A stretch of 64,000 bases of DNA from Mrakia gelida. Taxonomy: Eukaryota > Basidiomycota > Tremellomycetes > Cystofilobasidiales > Mrakiaceae. The notes beneath the pieces are model-generated. The model saw only the letters and a program-made list of their open reading frames with translations. It made no database searches and was not told where the DNA came from. A program made the position numbers and the translations under genes. Positions 1 to 10,600 of this stretch are shown piece by piece. Position 1 is the stretch's first letter, and every line of letters begins with the position of its first letter. The DNA lies in NCBI GenBank assembly GCA_024345305.1, contig BRON01000001.1, positions 620,001-684,000 of the forward strand, read 5' to 3'.

Positions 1-3000
1 GAGAACTCCCTACTTTCGACTATCCATCTTCCCCACCGCCTCCTCCACCAGAGGTGCTCGATCTCGCAGTTTCCTCCCAACTCGACCTCGCCTCCCAACC
101 TCTCCCCCTCAAAACGACGACCAAGGAACGGCTGGCAGCTTGGAGGGAAGCTCCTGGGGGAGGGGATATCACCATGGAGCAGATGAGGTTGCAGAATTTG
201 GAGGAATGTGAGTTCGAGAGGGGGGGAGAGAGGAGAGGAGAGGAGAGGACGGCGCGTCGACTCCGACTCCTTCTTCGTCGTTGCGACGGCTAGGCTGACC
301 GCATCCACGTTGCTGTTATGATCATATAGGTCTCAACGTCTGGCCGAGTCATTCGTTCGCTTTGGAGAAGGAGCACAAGGACGTGTGGGAGGGGTTCGAC
401 GCGACGCAGTCGCACTTCCATCGAACGAGGTTGATCGACAAGTGAGTACGATGTTCACCTTTTTCACTGCTACGGCGTCTGAGATGGGGAGGACTTGCAC
501 TCTCTCCTTCCATGAGGTGGACTCGGGAGCGTCTGGTATGAGAGCGAGGCTGACTGCAACGCGTTTTCCTCCGCTTTTCCCTCGAACGGAACAGACTCGC
601 CTCTCGCGAAGCTCGTGGAGAGATGGAATCCTACGGAGAGGGAAGAGGGATCGTTTTGACCGCTGGAGATGGAGTCAGTCTGTCGCGAGTGGTGTATACG
701 CTCAGGATGTTGAGGAAAGGTGAGCGAACTGAACCTTTCTTCTCGATCTCGTCTCCCTTCGTTGCGCTCTCGTCGAACCAACGCTGACCACTGCTTCTTC
801 TCTCCCTCCCACGTCATTCTTCGGCAGTCTACAACTCCACCCTTCCCGCTCAAATCTACCACTTCCCCTCCGAGAAGCCTCCCTCCGACTCGGCTCTCGT
901 CATGGAGGCTCGCGAACTGGGTGCTGAGATGGTCGAGGCAGTAGGGACGACGAAGGATTTGACGAGAGGGAAGAACTACCATCTCAAGGCTATCGCGATC
1001 GTTCAGTGTCCGTGGAGGGAGGTGCTTTATCTTGTGAGTTCTCACGTGTTGAAGAGGAAGACGCGTCGCTCGTCTGGACCTTTTCGTCGTGTTAATCTTT
1101 CCTTCCCTGGCTTGTTCGCAGGACTCGGACAACATCCCAGCAAGAGATCCAGAGTACATGTTCGAGGCGGAGCCGTACAAGCGGTTGAGAGCTATGTTTT
1201 GGCCTGGTGAGTCGCAGCTTTACTCGGCGTTCTCTCTATTCGAGCGAGCTGAGCGAGACGCGTCGTTGCTCTTCCGTTTCACGCGGTGCTGACCACTCTC
1301 CTCGTCCTCTCAGACTACTGGAAGACGGCGGCTCACAACCCGATGTGGGCGATCATGGGAGTGAGATGCAGGAATGAGTGGGAGATGGAAGCTGGTGAGC
1401 CGAGACCTGACTTTTGGACGAATTCTCGCGAGCCGAACTGAACTCTCTCCCTTTGCCCTCCCTTCGTCTCTCAGGTCAGATCCTGATCGATAAGAAGTAC
1501 CACATGGATGCGATGCTCCTTTCGCAACACGTGAGTCTTCGATCTCTTCCTTCGTTTCGAGAAGGCGAAGAGTCGTCAAGGAACGAACGCGACCCGAAGC
1601 TGACCCTGTTTCTCCTCTCCTTTCCCCTCCCTTCATCTTCGCCTCTCAAGATGCTCGAGGACTGGCCTTTCTTCTTCGCCTTCTCCGACGGGGGTTCGTT
1701 TCCCTCCCGTCTTCCTCTCTTCCCTCGATTCTTCGACTCACTCGCGTTATGTTTGTTGCTTTCCGTCTTCGCAGATAAGGATATCTTCCGATTCGCTTTC
1801 CTCGCTCTTCGGAAACGGTGGGCTGTTCCTGGTCGATACCTCGGTGTTGGAGCACCTCCCGAAGGAAGGAGTCATTCGTTCTGCGGTCTCAGTGAGTCCT
1901 CGAATGCCGTCTCGTCTCGTCTTTCTCGCCTCCCTCGACGCTGACCTCCTTACCTCCCTTCCTCGCTCAGCCATGATGCAGTACGACCATCTAGGAGTGC
2001 CTCTCTTCATCCACTGGAACCTCATGAAGCAGGTGAGTGACTCTGCCTTCCTCCACGCGTCTAGATCAGACTTCAACGACGAAACTGACTTTTCCCCTCT
2101 CCTCTTCTTCGCTTCGCTTCGGTTCTTCTCGTTCAGGCTCAAGAAGGAGCTGTCCACGAGGGCTTCTCTTGGGGTCGTACGAAACGTGAGTGCAAGCTTT
2201 TCCCTCCCTTCTCTTTCTCTCCTCGCGACTCGTCTTTTGCTCGAACTCACACTCCCCTTGTTCGTCTTTCGCTCTCGCAGGTTTCCCTCTCTTCCTCGCC
2301 GCCAAGCACGATTCTCAGCAGCCGAACGTGACGACCTTCATTCAAGAGATGAAAGCGACTGCTCAAGACGCGGAGGACCCAGACTTTACGGATCAGTTCG
2401 AGAAGACGAGAGGATTTGGGGATGGTGAGTCGTCGCGCCCGTCGTTCTTTCTTCGAGGCGCTCTCTTGAGGCTGACTTGGCTTCTGCTTCGCTTTCTGCT
2501 TCGGCAGTCGACTGTGATATGCTCGCCGACGCCGACGACGAGGGTCATGCTCGAGCTCCTGCGTTCGAGGAGGTTCGAAGACGAGCGGCGACGGAACGAG
2601 GGTTCGTTCCTGCTCCTCTTTTCGTCCCTTATCGATACCTCAAAGGACCTTCTGACCTCTCTCTCTTCGGTACCCTTCGACTCTCCAGATCAAGAGCCTT
2701 CTTCCACTGCGACGAGCCAGGCCTGTGTTGCGTGTGAGTCTCGTCGTCTCGACTCTCGCGTCGTCTCCTCTCCTCCCTCTTCTTCCTCAACTGACTCCCT
2801 CCCTCCTCCATCCTCGCTCGCGCTCTCCTCCTCGCAGCAACACCCGCTACGACGATCCTCGACCCACCGAACTTCGTCAAGGAGAGTCGTCTCTCGGGAT
2901 CCAGTGGGACGAGGGAGACTCGAACATGGAGATCCATCAGTGGAAGGACGATCCGGTTCTGGGGAGCTTCGAGGAGAGGTTGTATGGGTTGGGATTCGTA

Positions 3001-3018
3001 CCGAGTGGTAAGTTGTAG
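1..3018 (+). CDS. Alpha-1,2-mannosyltransferase, GT71 (MNN2/MNN5-like), 5' end outside window
   Basis: Predicted Golgi type II mannosyltransferase that adds alpha-1,2-mannose to N-glycan outer chains or wall mannan (family knowledge). The reading frame is already open at base 3, so the start codon and membrane anchor lie upstream of the window. Splicing about 13 exons (introns at 208-329, 442-594, 720-827, 1034-1121, 1207-1313, 1395-1474, 1531-1650, 1694-1774, 1892-1970, 2033-2136, 2186-2280, 2425-2507, 2602-2688 and about 2749-2837) gives a continuous family signature: GIVLTAGDGVSLSRVVYTLR, then the metal-binding DSDNIPARDPEYMF, FSDGDKDIFRFAF, PLFIHWNLMKQ, and near the C terminus FHCDEPGLCCVNTRYDD. 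The D-x-D in DSDN is the expected donor-nucleotide/metal site. Stop at 3018 is the simplest reading. A GTAAGT donor inside the last codons could instead splice to about 3221 and extend the protein to 3461. Confidence 0.9.
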
Positions 3019-4425
3019 AGTCAGCTTTTATCTATGTGTTCATCGGTTTGAATTTCAACGAGAAAGGGAAAGAAGGAAGGCTGGGATAAAAAGAAATGCG
3101 AAGCGAAGACGGCACTCCCGTCGTCGCTCCTTGACCGACCCCAGCCCTCCAAGGTCGTCTCTTCTGCGCGCGCGCGTATCTTCCGGCTCTCAACTTCCTT
3201 TCCTTCGTTCCATTCACAGGGTCTGGACTCTGCAGAGTGAAAGCGAGAGGAGACTCGAGAGACCTAACCCCGGATCCAAAGGCGAGGTTAAATGGACGGG
3301 GACTCAACGATCTCGAGAGGTCACGATCTCGCCCTCTTCGGTTCCAGTGTCCTCAAAAGCTGTTTGGAACCTTTTTACCCTCTTCGGCTCTTGTTAGGCA
3401 TTTGTATTGGAGCCGGGGCTCGTCTCGGTTGAGGGTAAGGTGCAACCAAGACGAGGCGTAAAGAAGTGAGCTTTAGCGCGGAGAGTCGTCGACGTCGTTT
3501 TTCTTTCGCTGTTCGACTCGTTTTGAGCTTTACATACCGCGAAGCTCTTCTCGAGCTATCTTCCAGCTTCAAAAGTGACACCTTCCATAGCCGAGCTCTG
3601 CATGACAATATCTGAGTCGTCTCGCTTCCTCGAGAAATTCCGAATGAGATATCGCGCAGGCGCCAGGTGGGCGTCGCGTCCGATCGAAGGAGTCAGTCGA
3701 CGCCTCGTCGTCTTTTCACGTTGACCTTTCCTTCTTCGGCCCCCAGATTCTTTTCCCTCTTTGAGCTGGAGAGTTTCTGGCATGATCTCAGAGCGCCTCT
3801 GAACAGGTGGTACGCAGTCTCGAGACTTTTTCGAAGGCCTGGGCGAGAATCGGGGTTCGATACCAGGTCGTCCTTGAACGCGAGCGCTTCGCTTCCTGTG
3901 AGGTCGAATCGGCGTGATTTCGGTTCTCAAGACTAAGAGCGAGACTGTGAGCACTGTGGAGAATACTCTGGTAGCTTTCCGAGCGCAAAGGAGTCACGAT
4001 GGCGAAGGTTTGCGCTCAAGTTCTTTTCGTTCGAGACGCGTCGCATTCTTTCTCGCTTCCTGCGTCGGTGTCAGAGCTACGGTTTGGGGTTCTCCTCATG
4101 CTCGGTTCCCCTCCGAACAAGCGCGTGAGTAGTGCGAGATCGAGGGCAGGCCCCCAAGTCTCAATTCTCAAGCCTCCGAATTGAAGAGGCGTCGACGAGC
4201 GAAGTGAAAACAACTTTCACGCTGGCCTCTTTTCTTCCTTCGCTTTCCCCCCAACTCCCACCTCCCTTCTTCCTTCCCTTCCTTCTCCACCTTTCCTCTA
4301 TCCGTCCCTTCCCTCCCACTCCCTTCTCCTTTTCACTCTCACTCTCCCTCCTCCTCGCCCCCTCCTCCACACCTTCCTCGTCGTCTCCTCCCCAGCTCTC
4401 CCTCGTCCATCGTCCAATCCAAGCC
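3019..4425. other. Intergenic region, no gene recognised
   Basis: I find no exon chain with family resemblance on either strand. The last roughly 250 bases before 4426 are strongly CT-rich, as in front of many genes in this window, and probably hold the promoter and 5' leader of the secreted-protein gene that follows. One ACGCGT palindrome sits at about 4036. Confidence 0.5.
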
Positions 4426-5707
4426 ATGCTCGCCATCGTCCCCTCCCTCCTCCTCGCCCTCAGCCTCGCCACCGCCTCCCAGGCTCGAGACTACGTTCAA
4501 TTCAGCTCTACCTTTGCTACGTCGTACAACTATTACGACATGAACGGAATCCTTTCTTCTTACCCTCCCGACCAGGCAACTTGTCAAAACTCTTGTGACG
4601 CCAGATCCGGATGCGTTGCATGGACTTACAATCCTGGTTCCACCCTCTGCTATACCTTCACTGCGTGAGTAAAGGGGGAATCTCCAAGCTTTTAATTCGC
4701 GACACGAGCAGAGCTGACGGTTTTGGCGCTTTCCTCTCCTTCTCAGGTTCCCAAAAATTTGTTCAGGATGGGGCGAATACAGTGGTTGGACTCAGGGCTA
4801 CATCGACAGGTGTGTATCGAACACGAGAAACGAATAAGCCCTCTCCCCCTCGCTCAACTCGTCTCTCGAGCTCACCACCCTTCCTTGATCTCCCTCTCGT
4901 CGCGCTTTCTCCCCCTTGAAGGTGCCAGGGAACGCCGGGCTACGTGATTAGTAGAGACTCTACGTGCGTGAGTATAGTAGAGTCTGAATCTCCTTCCCTC
5001 CCTCCTCCCCCTCCGTCGAGCTGACCTCTCTCGTTTCGTTCTCGCTTCGTTCTCACTCACAGATCTACACCGGAGGAGCGCCCTACTCGGCCGCCGCCTA
5101 CGCCGAGGCTTGCCCTACTGTCGGCACTCAGGGTAACGCTGGAGTCGCTGCACCTCTCGCCTCTCCCGCCTACAAGAAACGGAAGGTCGTCGAGGAGCAG
5201 TCGATCTTCAGGGGAGGGAAGGTCTGTCCGATTGGAGAGATGGCTTGCCCTCTCAAGAAGGGTTTTGGATGCGTCAACATCAAGGAGAATCTCAAGTGAG
5301 TCGCGTCGGTTCGAGGAGGATGGAGGCGAGCAGAGAAGAGTCAAGTCGAGTCGCGTCGAGCTCACCTTCCCTCGTTCACTCGGAACTACCCACTGACTCC
5401 CCCTCCTCCCTCCTTCCTTCTTCCTTCTTCCTTTTTGCTCTTCAGCTCCTGTGGAGGATGCATCGGAGGAGCCGGTGTCGATTGCTCAGACATCATCGGA
5501 GCTTCCGACGTCGCGTGCGAGGGAGGAGAGTGTGTCATTCGTGAGTCGAGGTCGACGTCGACGCGTCCTCCCTCTCGCTCCGTCTTCCCTCTCCCACCCA
5601 TCGAAGATCCATCGCTGACTCCTTCTTCTCCCACCTATTTCTTTCTGCTAGGATCCTGAAACCGAGGCTTCGCTCTCTCTTCGCAAGGGCAGTGCGTCAA
5701 GGCTTAG
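4426..5707 (+). CDS. Cysteine-rich secreted protein, PriA-like
   Basis: Six exons (4426-4664, 4747-4809, 4922-4967, 5063-5295, 5446-5540, 5688-5707) give 231 residues. Residues 1-20 form a classical signal peptide (MLAIVPSLLLALSLATASQA). Next comes a Cys-containing PAN/apple-like stretch (CQNSCDARSGCVAW). The C-terminal part has the spacing seen in basidiomycete PriA-type proteins: CPIGEMACP, FGCVNI, then NSCGGCIGGAGVDCSD and VACEGGEC. PriA was described as a developmentally expressed surface protein of mushrooms; its biochemical role is not established, and none is claimed here. A basic KKRK patch sits mid-protein. The last intron can use AG at 5651 (stop after two residues) or AG at 5687. 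I chose 5687 because it restores the final conserved Cys (RQCVKA). Start: the first ATG after a CT-rich leader, directly before the signal peptide. Confidence 0.75.
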
Positions 5708-7409
5708 ATCAAGATCCGAAAAGAGCACTCGAATCGAGTCGACGCGTCGAGGCACGAGTCGTTTCGCATTCTTTTTACTCTGTTCTGCGAGCGACTCCCT
5801 TCGTTTCTTCCCTTCTCCCTCCTCCCCACCTTCTTGCTAGACTATAGACTCCTTCGATTTGCCTCTCTCTCTCTCTTCCTTTGTTTTTTCTTGGGTTTTA
5901 TGTGGGTCACAACAACTTTTCCAGCAGAACATTCCGTTTGATCTAATTTTCTCTCCTTCTCGTCACGTCCTCAACAAGTCCGCTTCTCGAAGAGTTTGAA
6001 AGGTGGAAGTAGCGGTGCGTCGATAAGGTCCATAGAGATCAACAGAGAGTACCAAGAGGAGGAAGAGAGAACGTGAAAATCGAAAGCCCAAAAATCCAGC
6101 GAGGACGCAAAAAGTAGGGAGAGAGAGAGAACGTATACGAGGAGCCGAGCGGGGGAGAGGTGAAATGAGATGCTGTGAGGCTCCGACTCAGATAATCTGT
6201 GAAAAAGGACGTGATGGAAGCAAGACGAGGGGAAAGAGCGTCGAGTGTCAACTCCAGCTTCAGCTCGACGCGACGGGGAAGCGAGCGAAGAAAGTTGTAA
6301 GGGAGGACGAGAGAGATGATATGTGACTCACTCGACTGTATCCGCACGAGCCAAGCAGGATAGAAACGGCGATATCGAGGTCGAGGTCGATGAAGAGCCC
6401 AGCGTCGTTCCAGTAGCCGAATCGGTTTCGTCGAGTCCAATCGAGAGCTCGATTGGGGTAGTAGCCAGAGGTGAGAGGGAAGAGCGGGTAGGCGTTGTTG
6501 ATGGAGACCTTTACCGAGTCAAGAGTGGAGGAGCGAGAAGGGAAAGAAAGGGAGAAAGGTTAAGTAAGCGAGCGAATCGACCAAGAGGTTGAAGAAGGGC
6601 AGAGCGAGAGAGCAAGGGACGAAAGACGAACCTGATGGAAAGCAAGGCCTTTCAGGAAAGCAATAACTTCAACTTGGCTGTTGACCCAAGCTCCGGTGTC
6701 GGGGTGAAAGAAGCCGAATCTGTCAAGCGACGAAACGAAGCGGGCAAGGACGACGCGTCGAAAGTCAGAGTCCGTCCTTGGTCTTTCGACCGCACGTCAA
6801 CGAGAAGAGACCGACTCACTCATACCACGAAGGTCGAACCCATCCAGTAGGAGCAGTCCAGTGGTAGCACTCGGATCCAGCGAGCAATCCAGTTCCGAGA
6901 AGACCAGGGCACGCTCCGATTCCAGTTCCGAGCAGTCCACCGTTTCCGAGAAGACCTTTGCCTCCTCGGCGAACGTGAACTTTGATACCGTCGTCATCCA
7001 GCTGGAGAGAGAATGTGATCGAGAAGGAGTGTCAGATCGTTGCAAGCGAGAGTTGAGAGCGGTCGAGAATCGAGCTCGACGCGTCGAGAGAGAGGCGTGG
7101 AAAGCGAGAAGACAAAAGACGTACGGATGCCAAAGCAGATACCGAGACTTTGGCGACCTTCGGGATGTCGGCATAGACTGTCGTTCCCAGTTCAGTGAGT
7201 CCGTCTGAGGAGATGAGGGCGCCGTGGACTCCAAGCTGAAGAGACGAGATCACCTCAACGAAGAAGAAAGAGAGCGAGTCAGCCATCGACTCGAGTTGAT
7301 GGGAGTGGAAAATAATGAACGATGTAGAGAGATGGACTCACGAGATCTCGAGCGTCGACCTCGTTGAATGTGGGAACGGGCGAAGCGTTGGCGAGGGAGA
7401 GGGCGAGAG

Positions 7410-7414
7410 TGAAG
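7410..7414. repeat. Target-site duplication, copy 1 (TGAAG)
   Basis: Direct copy of 12253-12257, created by staggered integration. Five bases is the usual Ty1/copia length. This copy fixes the LTR boundary at 7415 rather than 7418. Confidence 0.95.
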
Positions 7415-7641
7415 TGTTGTTGGGTCGTCCACTTGAGCTTAGGGATGTCTGCAGGATGTGGTTCAAAGCTTGTTGTATAAAGCTAGCTACTCGAAAGGTT
7501 TATATACTATGGAAATGGTCACGTGATCTGAAGGTAGCTTACAAAGCTGTTTACGAAGAATGGTTACTAACAAGGGGACTGAACGAGACGCGTTACTAAG
7601 CTACCACGTAAGACCTCTCTGCGAGTCGCCACCTTCCAACA
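7415..7641 (-). repeat. LTR (3' LTR of the minus-strand element)
   Basis: 227 bp, identical to 12026-12252. On the minus strand it begins TGTTGGAAGG and ends CCAACAACA. A TATATAAA box (about 7499-7507, minus strand) is a plausible LTR promoter; transcription from it would run into the downstream part of the interrupted host gene. Confidence 0.97.
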
Positions 7642-7650
7642 CTCCCACTC
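7642..7650 (-). other. Candidate polypurine tract
   Basis: The minus strand reads GAGTGGGAG directly upstream of the 3' LTR, where the plus-strand primer for reverse transcription is expected. A second purine run (about 7660-7683) lies a little further upstream. Confidence 0.55.
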
Positions 7651-7671
7651 GACGAGCTGAGAGCCCTTCCT

Positions 7672-10600
7672 TCATTTCCCCCTCTGCGGGTTTCCATCCA
7701 TGTCTCCGCTGGTCTTCTGATCCATGCGCGAGGGTTCCTTCTGGATGTTGAGCGATTTCTTGAACCGTTCGAGCTTTTCGACTCCGAGAGCCTTGGTGAG
7801 GATGTCTGCCTGCATGTCCTCGGTGGGACAGTAGTTGAGCTTGATGAATCCACTCTGTTGGGCCTCTCGTCCGTATTTGTACGCGACGTCGATGTGCTTG
7901 GTCTTTTCCGAGTGAGTACCGTTCTTGGTTGTTTCGATGGCTCCTTGGTTGTCTACGTTTACTGGGATCGATCCGGTGTCGTATCCGAGTTGAGCGAGGA
8001 TCTTGGCGACCCACCTAAGGCTCCGGCATCCTGCGGAGAGAGCGATGTACTCTGCTTCAAGAGAAGAGAGACTGATTGCCTTTTGGCGTCGACTTGCCCA
8101 GATGACTGTGGATCCAAATACCTTGACGACGAATCCTGTTGTTGATCGTCTTGATTCCGTGTCTCCGGCGTAGTCGGAGTCGGTCCATAGTTCTGCGATT
8201 GGAGCGTCCGAGTGTCCTCCAAGTTGAAGCGACGTGTCTGCTGATCCTTGTAGGTATCGCATGACCTTCTTGACTGCTCCCCAATGAACCCTTCGTGGGT
8301 CCGAACTGAATCGGCTGAGAACTCCGACGGCGAAGGCGATGTCCGGTCGAGTGCAGACTTGGAGGTACATCAACGATCCCACCGCTTCGAGGTAGGGTAC
8401 TCCGTCCAGCTTCTCTGATCCCGAATCCTCCGATTGGACCGACAGTTGCCTAAAGTCGTCCATCGGAACCTTGTTTGGTTTAGCGTCGACCATGTTGAAT
8501 CGTTCGAGGACCGTTTGAACGTATCGTTTCTGGCTGAGGTCCATTGTCCCCGCCTTGCGGTCCCTCGTAACGTCAATCCCGAGGATTGTTCCTGGGTTGA
8601 GGTCTCCTCTGTCGTCGATCTTGAACTTCTTTTGGATCTCCGTCATGACCCACTCCAAATCCTCGTTGTCTCCTGCGGCGACGAAGTCGTCAACGTACTG
8701 GACCAACATGATCCGTCGTCCCTTCCTATGCCCTATGTAGATGCAAGGGTCCGCTTCGAGTGGATGGAGATTGAGTTGAGTTTGAAAGAACTTTGAGGAG
8801 TGATTGTAGAACGCGAGTGGCGATTGTTTGAGTCCGTATAGGGCCTTGAGGAGATGCGCGACGAGTTTCTTCTTGTCGGCTCCCTTTTGTTCGTACCCTG
8901 TTGGCTGTTCCATGAAGACCGTTTCCACTAGGTCGGCTGTGAGGAACGCCGTCTTGAAGTCTCCTTGGACTAGATCGAGATCCTCCGATGCTGTGATGGC
9001 GAGGACGATCCTGAGTGAGTTGAGCTTTGATACCGGCGCGTACGTCTCGACGTAGTCGACTCCTTCTTGCTGACTGAATCCCTTGGCGACCCATCTAGCT
9101 TTGAAGCGAGTAATCCTCCCGTCGGCTCCTTTCTTGAGCGCGTAGACCCAGCGACCTCTGACCGTTTTTGATCCTGAGGGTAGCTCTGTGAGTTCAAAGA
9201 CTCCGTTCCCTTCCATCGACACCATCTCTTCGTCCATCGCTTCCCTCCAGAAGTATGCGTGCTCCGACGCCATGGCTTCTCCGTATGTATTTGGGACGGA
9301 GGGTGGTGGAAGATCCTCGAGTTTGGGTTGCGTCGCTTGAGCGTGTCCGGCGAAGTCCTCCGAAATGAAGTCGGTGATGTCGTAGTCTGTCTGGACAAAT
9401 CTTGCCGAGTCTCCTGTTCCTGTGAGAGGTTTCTTGTGCCGTTGACCTCGTCCGTAGCTCCCACTCAAATCGACAGCCGGTTCATCGATGATGGGCTCGT
9501 AAGTGTAGGAGTGCTTGACGCGTGATGGGTTGGGTTTCCTTGCCTCGGTCTCCCTGACCGGGTCTTGTTGGTTGGACTTGAGTAGGTGCTGTTCCTCTCC
9601 TTTGTCCTCCTCTAGTTCCTTCTCTTCTTCTTCCTCCTCCTTGTGGTCCTCCTTGATTCCGGCTTGTCCCATTCCTGGTAGCTCCACCGTCTGGTGGACT
9701 CCACGTGTTTCGTCGAAGATAACGTCCCGAGAATGAAGGATCGACCGCTTGGGGTCTCCATGGACTTGAAGTCGATAGGCCTTCTTCCCGTTGAGATCGC
9801 CGTATCCGAGGAAGATGCACTTGATGCTCTTGGGTTGATGCTTGATCTTTTGAAGGTTGAGCGCGTAAGCGAGAGCTCCGAACGTCCGCATTGCAGTGAG
9901 GTCGGGCTTCCTTTTGTAGTAGGCTTGGTAGGGGGTTTGAGAGTTGACTGAGGATGAGGGAATGCGGTTGATTGTGTATGTGGCGTAGTTCATGGCTTCC
10001 GCCCAGTAGGATCCGTCGAGGTCCCTCGCGTCTCGTAGCGCGCAGGTGATCTTCTCCTCGATGGTTCGCATTCCTCGTTCGGCCTTGCCGTTTTGTTGCG
10101 GTGTGCGTGGGATAGTCGTTTCCTTGGTGATTCCTTCGTCCCGGAGGTAGAACTCGTAGTCCTTCGACGTGTATTCCCCACCGTTGTCTGACCTGATCCG
10201 TTTGACGACGTGATTGGTCCTTTTCTCCTCCCTTTTCCTCCAGGCGATGAATGTTGCCAGTGTTTCCGACTTCCTCTTCAATGCGAACGACCGGTGGTAG
10301 TTGCTGAAGTCGTCCCAGATCGTCATCATGTAACGCATTCCTTGAGCCGAGGCGATTGGCATCGGTCCGGCGAGATCCGTGTGGACGAGTTCGAGAGGTG
10401 AAGTGGTTTTGGTGGTGGAGGTGGGGAATGGAGTTCGATGTTGTTTCCCTTCGACGCAAGGTACGCAGATCCTTTCCTTGAATCCGATGATGTCCTTTTT
10501 GGTGAAGGTTGGTAGGAGCTTCTGACGAGACAACTCCTCCATGGCGGAGATAGAAGCGTGACCGAGCCGGCGATGAAGGACCTCGATCTTGTCGACTCCT

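Noticed and set aside
3800..3880. TTCGATA loop flanked by G and C runs, resembling a tRNA T-arm
   Set aside because: The flanking bases do not form a 5-bp T stem, and no D arm, anticodon stem or acceptor stem can be placed around it on either strand.
7418..7641. LTR starting at 7418 (TGTTGGG)
   Set aside because: With that border the flanks do not match. Starting at 7415 gives a perfect TGAAG duplication, and both LTR copies share the three extra bases.
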